Origin: Planctomycetaceae bacterium | GTDB lineage: Bacteria > Planctomycetota > Planctomycetia > Pirellulales > Thermoguttaceae | DNA: 34,790 bases | Assembly (NCBI GenBank): GCA_012719125.1 | Contig: JAAYAY010000224.1 | Coordinates: 1-34,790, forward strand | Reading direction: 5' to 3' | Part shown: one piece after another, positions 7,958-15,871 of the stretch | Layout: the number at the start of each line of letters is the position of its first letter | How positions within the stretch are numbered: position 1 is the stretch's first letter | Notes under the pieces: model-generated | Database searches by the model: none | Told to the model about the DNA's origin: nothing | Seen by the model: only the letters and a program-made list of their open reading frames with translations | Translations under genes and position numbers: made by a program

Positions 7958-9133
7958 TCAACCCGAGTTCGAAATGTGCCACAGATCGAATCGGATATCG
8001 ATCAATTGACCGGGACAAAGTTCGAGGTTCGCCGGCGGGCGGATGCAGACGGGTTGCCCCCATTCTTCCACCTTGGGATCGCGCTGCAGGTGAACCGGTA
8101 CGAGTTCGACCTGAGGCCCCACACGTTCCACGACCGAGCGAACCAGGCTCCCGCCCGCCCCGTGGACGCGCACCCACACGGCCATGCCGACCGTCGGCCG
8201 CACCCGTTGCTCTTGGCGAACATAGCTGACGATGTAGCGCCCCTGATCGGCGGCCAGCGTGACGACAGGATCGCCGGCCCGCAGGCTCTGTCCGGGCCAA
8301 CTGTGAATTTCGCAAATCGTGCCGCTGATCGGAGCCCGGATTACCAGGCCGTCGATCTGCACCTGCAACTCGTCGAGTTGCCGCTCTCCCACCGCGATGG
8401 CGGCTTCAAGCGGCTTGAGCAACTTGGCGGCCTGCGCCGTGCGGAGTTGGGGGTATTCTTGAAGAGAGGCCAAAGATCGATCGAGTTGCGTTTGCGATTC
8501 TGTCAGGCCGCGTTCGTTCTCCTCGATTCGCTTGCGCACCTCATCGCGTTGCAGCCGCAGATCGGTGATTTCCATGTTCGAGACGGCCTCTTGGCTCTGC
8601 AGCGGTTCGAGGAGCGTGAGTTGCTCGTTGAGCCGTATTTCTTCGATACGATCCGCCTCGATGGCAGCGCGGCGATCCAGAACGTCCAGGCGTTGCTGCT
8701 CGGTCTGCCAGATCAGACGGCGAGACTCGCGGCGGTGATCGTGCTGGCGCTGCGCCTCATCGAGTTCGATCTGTTCTGCCGCAGCGGCCAGATCTCCGCG
8801 AAGTCGTATCAATTCCGCCTTCAACGTGGCCACTTCGGCGCGGACGGCACGGTCGTCCAGGCGAACGAGCACATCGTTGGCCTCGACCCGATCGAAGAGC
8901 GTCCACTGGCCGCGAGGCAGGGGAACGATGATTCCGTCCGCTCCCGCGGCGACGTCGATACGTACCGCTTCCACTTCGCCGACGCTGTTGGGCAACAGTC
9001 CTTGGCGTTGCCACAACCAGCCGGCCAGGAACACGCAGACGACGAAGCTCGCCATGGGCAGCGCGCTGTATCGCAATCGTTGCAGGCGGCGTCCCAAGGG
9101 GATCGGAATGTGTCGCTCTCGGTTGAATGTCAT
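7958..9133 (-). CDS. HlyD-family membrane fusion (periplasmic adaptor) protein
   Basis: A 391-residue protein with one N-terminal transmembrane helix at about residues 27-44 (ALPMASFVVCVFLAGWLW). It then has a lipoyl/barrel-sandwich half motif (GIIVPLPRGQ... DRVEANDVLVRLDD), a long alpha-helical hairpin at about 100-245 rich in E, R, Q and L, the second lipoyl half (LVIRAPISGTICEIHSWPGQSLRAGDPVVTL), and a beta-barrel end. This is the HlyD/EmrA adaptor architecture that links an inner-membrane exporter to the outside. No ABC or RND transporter gene is adjacent. Its ATG overlaps the stop codon of the DUF4956 gene (ATGA), so it is translationally coupled to it. It is the last gene before the terminator at 7860-7899. 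Its transport partner is unknown; DUF4956 is a possibility by position only. Confidence 0.85.
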   Translation of the reverse strand: MTFNRERHIPIPLGRRLQRLRYSALPMASFVVCVFLAGWLWQRQGLLPNSVGEVEAVRIDVAAGADGIIVPLPRGQWTLFDRVEANDVLVRLDDRAVRAEVATLKAELIRLRGDLAAAAEQIELDEAQRQHDHRRESRRLIWQTEQQRLDVLDRRAAIEADRIEEIRLNEQLTLLEPLQSQEAVSNMEITDLRLQRDEVRKRIEENERGLTESQTQLDRSLASLQEYPQLRTAQAAKLLKPLEAAIAVGERQLDELQVQIDGLVIRAPISGTICEIHSWPGQSLRAGDPVVTLAADQGRYIVSYVRQEQRVRPTVGMAVWVRVHGAGGSLVRSVVERVGPQVELVPVHLQRDPKVEEWGQPVCIRPPANLELCPGQLIDIRFDLWHISNSG

Positions 9134-9825
9134 ATTTCGGATTCGTCGTCTCTCAGGAAGAGCGAAACCTGTTCAAAGCCGTCGGCCTGTTCGAGTTCCG
9201 TCTTCAACTCGTCGTTGCGCCGCGGATCGCGTAGCAGGAGCCGATAGGAGAGATTGACCGCGGCCCCTTCGAGGTGCCGTTCGTTGGTCAACAGAGCACG
9301 GAGGCTGTGACGTCTCAGGATGCTTCGCAGGGCCGCGGTTCCCGTGGCAGGATCACCGGTCACACGCAGGTTGAGCACGGCATCGAACCGGTGCCGGCTG
9401 CCGAACTCCGTGGCCCTGAGGTAGATGAGCACCGCCGCCACTCCCACCGCGGCAAGCAGCGACGTGGAGTAGCGCATCGTCCCGATCCCGAGCCCCTCCA
9501 GGATCGCCCAGAGGATGAAGGTCGTGTCGCGGGTGTCCTTGAGAACGTTGCGGAAGCGAACGACGGCGAAAACGGCCAGGAGACCGAAAGCAAACACCAC
9601 GCTGCCGGCCATCAGCAGCATCATCAAGGCAACCAGAACCGGGACGACGACCAGGGAGACGACGAAGGTCTGCGAGTAGGAGAGTCCGTGGTGGGTCCAC
9701 ATGTAGATCCAACCGATGAACTGTCCGACGACGAACGCCAGAAGGATAACGAACAGGGCCGTTTCCGGCGCACCCGAGGCACAGCCGTAGTCGCTTCCCA
9801 GGAAGAGTTGGACCCAGTCTGTCAT
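9130..9825 (-). CDS. DUF4956 membrane protein
   Basis: A 231-residue protein with about four hydrophobic segments: residues about 18-45, 50-80 and 95-125 after the short N-terminus, including LVVVPVLVALMMLLMAGSVV and LLAAVGVAAVLIYLRA. The segment between helices, VRFRNVLKDTRDTTFILWAI, and the ferredoxin-like soluble C-terminus (FDAVLNLRV... TNERHLEG) match DUF4956. From family knowledge, DUF4956 genes often lie beside VTC-type polyphosphate polymerase genes, as here. The start at 9825 is chosen because GGAAGGAG lies 8 bases upstream; a GTG at 9852 overlapping the previous stop is an alternative. The exact role is unknown. A membrane partner for polyphosphate synthesis or translocation is inferred from context. 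Confidence 0.88.
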   Translation of the reverse strand: MTDWVQLFLGSDYGCASGAPETALFVILLAFVVGQFIGWIYMWTHHGLSYSQTFVVSLVVVPVLVALMMLLMAGSVVFAFGLLAVFAVVRFRNVLKDTRDTTFILWAILEGLGIGTMRYSTSLLAAVGVAAVLIYLRATEFGSRHRFDAVLNLRVTGDPATGTAALRSILRRHSLRALLTNERHLEGAAVNLSYRLLLRDPRRNDELKTELEQADGFEQVSLFLRDDESEI

Positions 9826-9833
9826 GCGAAGTG

Positions 9834-9841
9834 CTCCTTCC
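9834..9841 (-). promoter_or_regulatory. Ribosome binding site that decides the DUF4956 start
   Basis: GGAAGGAG on the minus strand, 8 bases before ATG 9825. It lies inside the reading frame of the alternative GTG start at 9852, which makes the longer form unlikely. Confidence 0.7.
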
Positions 9842-9848
9842 GCCAACT

Positions 9849-10604
9849 TCACCGGTTCTGAGGATAGCAGCAGAGGGAAGAATGCAGGTCCAACGCCTCC
9901 ACGCAGTGAACGTACTTGGCCATCGAGCAGCGATCGAGGTTGAGTGCCCAGACCATGTCGCGCATCCAGGACGGAAAGCGATCGACGAACTTGAGTTCGA
10001 GAATCACGCCGTCGACGTGCGGAAAAACGCCCCGAGTCGGCACTGCCAGCCCCTCGCGGAGGTCGAATTCCTGTCCGTGCAACTGCCGATCGAAGGTCAC
10101 GCGAAGGTTGTCGCTGTTGGGCTGAACGTAGGCCTCGCGCATATAACCGACGTAGGTAACGCCCACGGCACCGAGTTGTTCACACAAGGAGCAGAATCGC
10201 TCCAAGGCTCCTTCGGCGTTGCGGTTTCCATTGGAATGGATCAGGCAAGACGGGTCGGGTCTCCCGCCGCTGAGCAGGATCTCGACCCCTTCGCGACGAA
10301 GGGCGGCTCGCTCTTTGCAGATGACCCCGGAAAGGCGGCGCTTGATCTCGAGAAATGCCGGCGACCTGGCTTCGTCGTCGTAGAAGCGGATACGCAGCTT
10401 GAAGCGGTTTTTCAGCCCCTGGATCGTTTGCCGGTACAGAACCAGCGTCGGTGCATCCATGTAGAGACTGTACACCGGATACGAACAGCCCGGATTGCCG
10501 AGAGCGTGCTCGTCGGGTTCGAGGTAGCTGCTGATGAACTGGCGGACGGCATGGGCGCGCTGCTCGTCGATGACGTATTTCAGTTCAAACCGGTTGGTTT
10601 GCAT
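9849..10604 (-). CDS. VTC-domain polyphosphate polymerase-like protein
   Basis: A 251-residue single-domain protein of the VTC (vacuolar transporter chaperone) family, a member of the triphosphate tunnel enzymes. Visible tunnel motifs, in order: NRFELKYVI (4-12), VYSLYMDAPT, the alternating basic strand RFKLRIRFYDD, AFLEIKRRLSG, RVTFDRQL, VILELKFVDRFPSW and SMAKYVHCVEA. The alternating Lys/Arg/Glu strands are those that bind nucleotide, metal and the growing phosphate chain. The family makes polyphosphate from ATP. Bacterial forms of this length lack the yeast SPX and membrane parts, and the co-transcribed DUF4956 gene may supply the membrane part (inference). It is the first intact gene of a three-gene operon. 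Just upstream, and overlapping its first codons in another frame, is the remnant of a cadherin-like/lamin-tail gene. Confidence 0.88.
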   Translation of the reverse strand: MQTNRFELKYVIDEQRAHAVRQFISSYLEPDEHALGNPGCSYPVYSLYMDAPTLVLYRQTIQGLKNRFKLRIRFYDDEARSPAFLEIKRRLSGVICKERAALRREGVEILLSGGRPDPSCLIHSNGNRNAEGALERFCSLCEQLGAVGVTYVGYMREAYVQPNSDNLRVTFDRQLHGQEFDLREGLAVPTRGVFPHVDGVILELKFVDRFPSWMRDMVWALNLDRCSMAKYVHCVEALDLHSSLCCYPQNR

Positions 10605-10791
10605 TGAATGGCCCGTAGGGGTTGTGGTCGATCTCGGTGATTACCAGCGAACTGGAGGTGGTTCCAAGGTGGAGTGTCACCTCAGCCTGTGCAGTCTCCG
10701 TGCCGTCGCTGATCTGACAGATGAACGAGTCGGCTCCGACGTAGTCCGCTGTGGGCGTGTGGCTGAAGGAGCCGTCGGTTTCGAGCGTCAG
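10585..10791 (-). pseudogene. Remnant of a cadherin-like / lamin-tail domain protein
   Basis: On the minus strand an open frame begins right after a TAA at 10794-10792 and has no start codon of its own. Its first part reads as the end of a tandem Ig/cadherin-like repeat (LETDGSFSHTPTADYVGADS, then FICQISDGTETAQAEVTLHL). Its second part reads as the first residues of a lamin-tail domain (SSLVITEIDHNPYGP). It then stops at TGA 10587-10585, inside the polyphosphate polymerase gene. Large planctomycete proteins with such repeats, a lamin-tail domain and CotH often lie upstream of VTC genes. This looks like what is left after a deletion that joined the start of the lamin-tail domain to the polymerase gene. 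Confidence 0.65.
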
Positions 10792-11168
10792 TTAACGTCA
10801 TAGGTGTTTAGGACGAACGCAAATGACGGATGTCACACTATCCGGACCGGGAATCATGCGACCGCGTCCATGAATCGTGTGAGTGCTCGTGATTCACCTC
10901 GCGGTCCCGGTTTGCGGGGCGGATTCTCGGGTCGGATCCTCCGAAGTGCTCCGTTTCTTCGAGTCCTGGGGATTCTGCGAGGGTCGTCATGCTGATTCCT
11001 TAACTCGTTTCTGTATGGACAGTTAGAAAAAGGGCGTGCTCCGCCCATAACCTCTCGGGACGAGTGGGATGAGATGGTGTCACATCTCAGTGGATCGAAA
11101 CGGGCAAAAACCGTTCTTGTCCCTGACAAGGGTGTGACATATTCCGGTTGTCCTCGTCCCTGAAGAGC
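10792..11168. other. Gene-free stretch between the polymerase operon and AraC gene
   Basis: I see no convincing coding frame. A perfect short hairpin, CTTGTC-CCT-GACAAG, lies at 11116-11130, about 40 bases before the AraC start, flanked by GTGTCACAT (11074-11082) and GTGTGACAT (11132-11140). These could be operator or leader structures; nothing proves it. Confidence 0.4.
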
Positions 11169-12128
11169 ATGAGCCCACCCGAACGTCCAGAAACCGACCC
11201 GCTGACAGAGCTTCTTACGGCGTTTCCGTTGCCGATTACCTTCGCCGGAAGCCTGTCATTGACCGCGCCGTGGGGGCTGTCGGTGCCTCAGAACGCCGCT
11301 CTGTTCGGCGTCCTGACCGGGAACCCGTGCTGGCTGACCGGGCAGGGAATGGAAGAAGCCGTCGCGATTGCTCCGGGAGACTTCGTTGCCGTCTCGCCGG
11401 CATGCGAATATCGTCTTTCGGATCAACCGGGCAGTCCTGCGGTTTCCATCGACGAAATCGTTCCGCGAGAGAACACGGAGACCTGCGCGTCGCTGGCCTG
11501 TGGAGGCGGCGGCGTGCAGAGCGGTCTGATCGGCGGCGTCCTGAGATTCAACGGACACGGGATTCACCCGCTCTATTCTGCCCTGCCACCGGTTCTCCAC
11601 CTGTCGCGACAGCACGACCAGCACGCATCTGAATTCGGCGTAATCCTCTACGCGATCGAACGAGAAATCGCCGCCGGACGTCCCGGCACCCGGGCCATTG
11701 CATCCCATCTGGCCCAGATCCTGCTGATCCAGGCGGCACGCCTGTATCTGGCGGAATCGGGGGGACAGACCTTTGAGGCCCTCCAGGGATTGCTGCACCG
11801 GGACCTGGGACCCGCCCTGGCATTGATCCACCGCCAGCCTGATGAGCACTGGACCGTGGCATCCTTGGCGGAGCGGGCGAACATGTCGCGATCGGCCTTC
11901 TCGGCGGTCTTTGCCAAAGTGCTGGGCGTCCCACCGGTGCACTATCTTCGCGAACACCGGATGCGAACGGCATGCCGGCTCCTGCAGGATCCGACCCTCG
12001 GGCTGAAAGAGGTGTCGTCCCGAGTAGGTTACGACTCGGTTTCCGCCTTCAGCACCGCGTTCAAGCGGTATTCCGGCTCGGCCCCGGGCGACTTCAGGCG
12101 TCAAGATATGCCGTCAAGCCTGGCATAG
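11169..12128 (+). CDS. AraC-family transcriptional regulator (cupin_6 type)
   Basis: A 319-residue regulator. The N-terminal half is a cupin-like sensor domain (AALFGVLTGNPCWLTG, then IAPGDFVAVSP) of the cupin_6 kind. The C-terminal 100 residues carry the double helix-turn-helix of AraC proteins: WTVASLAERANMSRSAFSAVF, then GLKEVSSRVGYDSVSAFSTA followed by FKRYSGSAPGDFR. A TTG at 11148 would add seven residues; the ATG at 11169 is preferred because homologues begin close to this point. It stands alone, with no target gene pointing away from the same promoter region except the polyphosphate polymerase operon on the other strand. A hairpin follows its stop codon. The effector is unknown. Confidence 0.9.
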   Translation: MSPPERPETDPLTELLTAFPLPITFAGSLSLTAPWGLSVPQNAALFGVLTGNPCWLTGQGMEEAVAIAPGDFVAVSPACEYRLSDQPGSPAVSIDEIVPRENTETCASLACGGGGVQSGLIGGVLRFNGHGIHPLYSALPPVLHLSRQHDQHASEFGVILYAIEREIAAGRPGTRAIASHLAQILLIQAARLYLAESGGQTFEALQGLLHRDLGPALALIHRQPDEHWTVASLAERANMSRSAFSAVFAKVLGVPPVHYLREHRMRTACRLLQDPTLGLKEVSSRVGYDSVSAFSTAFKRYSGSAPGDFRRQDMPSSLA

Positions 12129-12132
12129 AAGC

Positions 12133-12172
12133 CAAGCGAGGAAGGGGTGAATGGGCCCCCTGTCCTCGCTTG
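12133..12172. terminator. Hairpin between convergent genes, probable bidirectional terminator
   Basis: CAAGCGAGGAAGGGG (12133-12147) pairs with the segment 12157-12172, with one bulged base: a 15-bp stem with a 9-base loop. It starts 5 bases after the AraC stop codon and lies between two convergent genes. The T-run after it is weak. Confidence 0.6.
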
Positions 12173-12209
12173 CGTTTCGGGGTGGGGGGAAACTCGGCAC
12201 CATGGACCG

Positions 12210-12773
12210 CTAGGCTTCGGCGTCGAAGCCGAACAACATGTCGAGCACACGTTCGGATAGTGTGGCGGCCGCGGTTTCGGTATCGATTTCGCCGCTCTCG
12301 ACCTGTTCCTGGAGGCTCTCGATGAGCGTCTCCAGCGTCGTGCTCTCGGTGGATTCCGTATCCTCAGTGGTTTCACTCCCGCTGACTTCTCCTCCAGCAG
12401 CGGCGGGAGGGGGACCTCCGGGAGGAGGTCCGCCGCCCGGAGGAGGCCCTCCGCCCGGAGGGGGCCCTTGGGACATGAATTGTTCGGCATCGAGGCCATA
12501 CTTTTCAAAGATGGCGTTGACCGTCTCTTTCATGCTCTCCGGATCCGGCGGAGAATGCGACGCAAACTGCTCCTCGAAGGCCGCCTGCAAGTCGGCTTCC
12601 AGGGATTCGCGGACTTCTTCGCTCACTCCGGCAGCGGCCAGGTCCTGATCGAGTCTGGCCTCCATTTCCTCGGCCCCATTGGACACCTGCAGGCGTTGCC
12701 GCGCTGCCGCGGTCTCTGCAGTTCCGGCCGAGTAGGCGCTGCTATACGCACTGACACTTCCGATTCCTGACAT
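12210..12773 (-). CDS. Unknown acidic protein with Pro/Gly repeats
   Basis: I do not recognise this 187-residue protein. It has a Ser/Ala/Tyr-rich N-terminus without a signal peptide, two acidic helical segments (AEEMEARLDQDLAAAGVSEE; SMKETVNAIFEKYGLDAEQF), then a block of three or four PPPGGG units at about residues 104-123, an acidic Ser/Thr linker, and a C-terminal helical segment (TLETLIESLQEQVESGEID). The FEKYGLDAEQF region slightly resembles an EF-hand helix, but the calcium loop is not seen. GAGGAG lies about 9 bases before the ATG, which supports this start. It is convergent with the AraC gene. Confidence 0.65.
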   Translation of the reverse strand: MSGIGSVSAYSSAYSAGTAETAAARQRLQVSNGAEEMEARLDQDLAAAGVSEEVRESLEADLQAAFEEQFASHSPPDPESMKETVNAIFEKYGLDAEQFMSQGPPPGGGPPPGGGPPPGGPPPAAAGGEVSGSETTEDTESTESTTLETLIESLQEQVESGEIDTETAAATLSERVLDMLFGFDAEA

Positions 12774-13246
12774 TGCTGCCGCTCCTCACTTAGACAATAC
12801 TTGTCGCCGCTCCTTGAGGCGGCTTCTTGCGTCATGCCACATTCTTGGCTGCAAGGGGCGAGATCCCGTTCCCGTCCTTCTCGGTATCGGCTGTTCGATA
12901 CCTTTCTCGCTATTCTCCCGCATCGCCCAAATGTTGTTCCGCGTCCCGTCTTCCCAGCTTGTCAGGCTTTCATCCTGGCACTCGACGGCGCGGACTCGCG
13001 ATCGTCCCGGATTCGATCGCATGCGTCCAGACGCGTGCCGGTTAATCCGCCTTGTTCCTTCGGACTTCCGAAAGTTGCCGCTCTGCGTGGTGGTCGTACG
13101 TGACAATCGCCTCGCCGATGAGTCCCCATGAAGTGGAGGCCCACCGCTCGCGCGGGCTTTCCAACGGGCGTTTCTTGTTGATGTTTGCCTGGTCGATTGA
13201 ACGTTCCACGATCGTGCAAACCTCGATAGATTCCACAGGGAAAACC
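12774..13246. other. Intergenic stretch between divergent genes
   Basis: A 473-base stretch between the unknown acidic protein (minus) and the matrixin gene (plus). Frames here are open because of high GC but do not look like protein. It must hold two divergent promoters; I cannot identify hexamers with confidence. Confidence 0.4.
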
Positions 13247-15769
13247 ATGGGCAGCAATCAAAGCAGACCGCGGAGACTTCGTCTGGAGAACCTGGAAAAC
13301 CGCCGATGCCTGGCGGCAAGCGTCGGCTGGGATGGAGTCGGATTGGGCTCCGCCTCGCTGACCTACTACATCGACGACATTCCGTCGCGCGTCAATCTGA
13401 CGGAAGCCGAGGTGCGTGCCGCCCTGGAAACGGCGCTCGACGCCTGGGCCACTGTGGCAGACATCACCTTCACCGAAACCGACTCTCCCGACGAGGTCGA
13501 CTGCATCGAGTTCAGCTTCGGCTATGTGGACGGCGACGGAGAAAGCCTCGCGTTTGCCTACTATCCGGACGACGTCAATGCGGAACCGATTGCGGGCGAT
13601 GTCACGCTCGACAAGGACGAGTCCTGGGAAGTCGGAAACGGCCTGCGAGGCAATGCTTACGATCTGACTCTCGTAGCGGTCCACGAGATCGGCCATGCCC
13701 TCGGCCTCGACCACTCCTACCTGGCCGATTCGGTGATGGTTGCCGGGGTCGATGCGGACCAGATGTTCGGAGGCCTCGGTTCGTCGGACGAAGCTGCTAT
13801 TCTCACCCTCTACGCTCCCGTCCCCACCCTGACAATCACCTCGCTGACCCTCGATGCAACGTGCGTTTCCGAGGGGGAAACGGTGACGCTCGCCGGCACG
13901 TTTGTCGAAGGCGATTCTGACGGCACCTATACCGTCTCCGTCGATTGGGGCGACGGCACGACCGACACCATGGCCACCGTCGACAAGGACGACGGAACGT
14001 TTGAAACCACGCACCAGTACCTCGACGACAACCCCAGCGAAACCGACGCCGACGATTGTGTCGTCACCGTAACGATCACCAACCTGGTTACGGGCGAAAG
14101 CGACTCCGCCAATACCCTTGTCAACGTGGAAAACGTCCGTCCCACGATCACCAGTCTCTCGGCCAGCCAGGCCACGGCGGGTTCGCCCACGGTCCTCACG
14201 GGTACGATCAGCGATCCGGGCGAAGAAGATACGTTCACGCTCTCCATCGCCTGGTACGACGGTTCGGCACAAGAGATTGTGACGCTCCCTGCCGGAACGA
14301 CCGAATTCAGCGTCAGTCACCAGTTCCCGAGCGGTTCGACCAGCACGACCGATGCCTCCTACACGATTCTGGTCACCGTCGAGGACGACGATACCGGTTC
14401 CAGATCGGCCTACACGATTGCCACGGTGGTCCCCGCTCAGGCAACGCTGTCGGATCTCGGCAGCGTCGACTTCTGCACGCTCGATTCGCTGGCGCTGGCG
14501 GGCGAGTCCAGCTACTTCGTGTTCGAAACCGCTCACGATGGAACCGTGACCCTCGAAGCGATCGAATCCGAAGCGTCGGAAGGCGTCACGATCGCGCTCT
14601 ACGACGAGAATCCCCTGGAGAACGACGAGGTCTCGCCGATCGCCGAATCGAGCCTCGTCGACGGCGTTCAGCGAATCGATCAGTCAACCGCGGCCGGGCA
14701 GACGTACTATGTCCAACTGACAGGAACCGATACCGCCGTCAGCCTGCAGATCACGAACCTCGTCTGCCTCGACGATACGACGTTGACGGTGTTCGGCACC
14801 GACTCGGATGACCAGTTCGAGGCCAGTGCCGCCGACAAGAGCGTGGCCGTCAACGGCGTTCAGTACGATTTCGCGGATACCGAGATCGTCGCGATCCAGT
14901 TCTCCGGCGGCGACGGCCACGACAAAGTGATTCTGCAGGATTCGCCCGGCGACGATAGCTTGGAGGCTTGGGCGACGACTGCGGTTCTGAGCACCGCTGC
15001 GGACGGCGAATCCGGACTGACCATTGAAGTCGATCAATTCGAGGAACTGTACGTCTACGCCAGATACGGCGGCACCGACACGGCCTCGCTCTATGACTCG
15101 GCAGGCAACGACAAGTTCAAGGCCGATCCGGAGGAGCAGTACGCCAAGATGTACGGCGGTGCGATGTACAACCGGGTCAAGTTCTTCGAGGTCGCCAAGG
15201 CCTATTCCAGCGAAGGAAACGACCTGGCCCGCCTGTTTGGCACGACCGGAGACGATACGTTTGAGGGTCAGAAGGACGTCAGCAGGCTCTCCGGCAGCAG
15301 CTACGACGTTCAGGCATACGGGTTCGGCCAGGTGATCGCCTATGCATCCCGAGGCACCGATGTGGCCACCCTCGTCGATTCCGAGATGAAGGACGAGCTG
15401 CAAGCCCGGCAACACAAGGCGCAACTGTTCGATACCGCAACCAACGGCGAAGTCTACCTGATAGTCGCCCGAGGCTTCGATTCCTATCGAGTCGAAGCGT
15501 CCAGCACGACAGGTTCCGAGGAAGTCGGCGGCGCCGATATCGCCAAGCTGTGGGGCACGTCGGCCGACGACGTCCTCGAAGCCGCCGACGACTGGCTCCG
15601 CCTCTCGGTGGAGACCGACTCGCTCGAGGTTCTCTATGACATTATCGGCTTCGAAACGGTCAAGGTCCGCGACACGGACGGCGAGAACGACACCGCCGAA
15701 GTCACGGAGTCGCTCGCCTACGATCTCGTTCTGGGCAGCGGGTGGGACCGGTCTGCCGCGGGTGAATGA
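13247..15769 (+). CDS. Secreted matrixin-type zinc metalloprotease with PKD-like repeats
   Basis: An 840-residue protein. The ATG at 13247 is chosen over an upstream in-frame ATG at 13052 because a basic start followed by LRLENLENRRCLAA, a variant of the planctomycete LEPR-XLL export motif, comes right after it. The peptidase domain (about 25-190) has the zinc motif HEIGHALGLDH (146-156) with three ligands (His146, His150, His156), catalytic Glu147, and the Met-turn Met164. Two PKD/Ig-like domains follow (YTVSVDWGDGTTDTMATV; FTLSIAWYDGSAQE), then a pre-peptidase-like beta domain (SYFVFETAHDGTVTLEAIES). Last come four or five degenerate repeats with GTDSDDQFEA, GTTGDDTFEGQ or GTSADDVLEA cores that resemble calcium-binding RTX-like turns. 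It would act outside the cytoplasm; the substrate is unknown. Confidence 0.88.
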   Translation: MGSNQSRPRRLRLENLENRRCLAASVGWDGVGLGSASLTYYIDDIPSRVNLTEAEVRAALETALDAWATVADITFTETDSPDEVDCIEFSFGYVDGDGESLAFAYYPDDVNAEPIAGDVTLDKDESWEVGNGLRGNAYDLTLVAVHEIGHALGLDHSYLADSVMVAGVDADQMFGGLGSSDEAAILTLYAPVPTLTITSLTLDATCVSEGETVTLAGTFVEGDSDGTYTVSVDWGDGTTDTMATVDKDDGTFETTHQYLDDNPSETDADDCVVTVTITNLVTGESDSANTLVNVENVRPTITSLSASQATAGSPTVLTGTISDPGEEDTFTLSIAWYDGSAQEIVTLPAGTTEFSVSHQFPSGSTSTTDASYTILVTVEDDDTGSRSAYTIATVVPAQATLSDLGSVDFCTLDSLALAGESSYFVFETAHDGTVTLEAIESEASEGVTIALYDENPLENDEVSPIAESSLVDGVQRIDQSTAAGQTYYVQLTGTDTAVSLQITNLVCLDDTTLTVFGTDSDDQFEASAADKSVAVNGVQYDFADTEIVAIQFSGGDGHDKVILQDSPGDDSLEAWATTAVLSTAADGESGLTIEVDQFEELYVYARYGGTDTASLYDSAGNDKFKADPEEQYAKMYGGAMYNRVKFFEVAKAYSSEGNDLARLFGTTGDDTFEGQKDVSRLSGSSYDVQAYGFGQVIAYASRGTDVATLVDSEMKDELQARQHKAQLFDTATNGEVYLIVARGFDSYRVEASSTTGSEEVGGADIAKLWGTSADDVLEAADDWLRLSVETDSLEVLYDIIGFETVKVRDTDGENDTAEVTESLAYDLVLGSGWDRSAAGE

Positions 15770-15794
15770 CGCTCACACGCACCTGCGGTATAAT
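15766..15794 (+). promoter_or_regulatory. Possible sigma-70-type promoter
   Basis: TATAAT at 15789-15794 matches the -10 consensus fully. ATGACG at 15766-15771 matches the -35 consensus at 4 of 6 bases with 17-bp spacing. It lies at the stop codon of the matrixin gene and about 80 bases before the start of the membrane glycosyltransferase gene. Confidence 0.45.
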
Positions 15795-15871
15795 GGGAGG
15801 TCGTCTGTCCTCCCTTGCGCTCCGGGTCGGTGTTGTGATCGCGCGAGGCGATTTCCCAGCGGATTCAAACC

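Noticed and set aside
13052-13246. A 65-residue N-terminal extension of the matrixin protein
   Set aside because: The extension has no signal or conserved motif, and the export motif directly follows the ATG at 13247.
12962-14536. A 524-codon minus-strand frame opposite the matrixin gene
   Set aside because: The zinc motif, Met-turn and PKD repeats establish the plus strand as coding.
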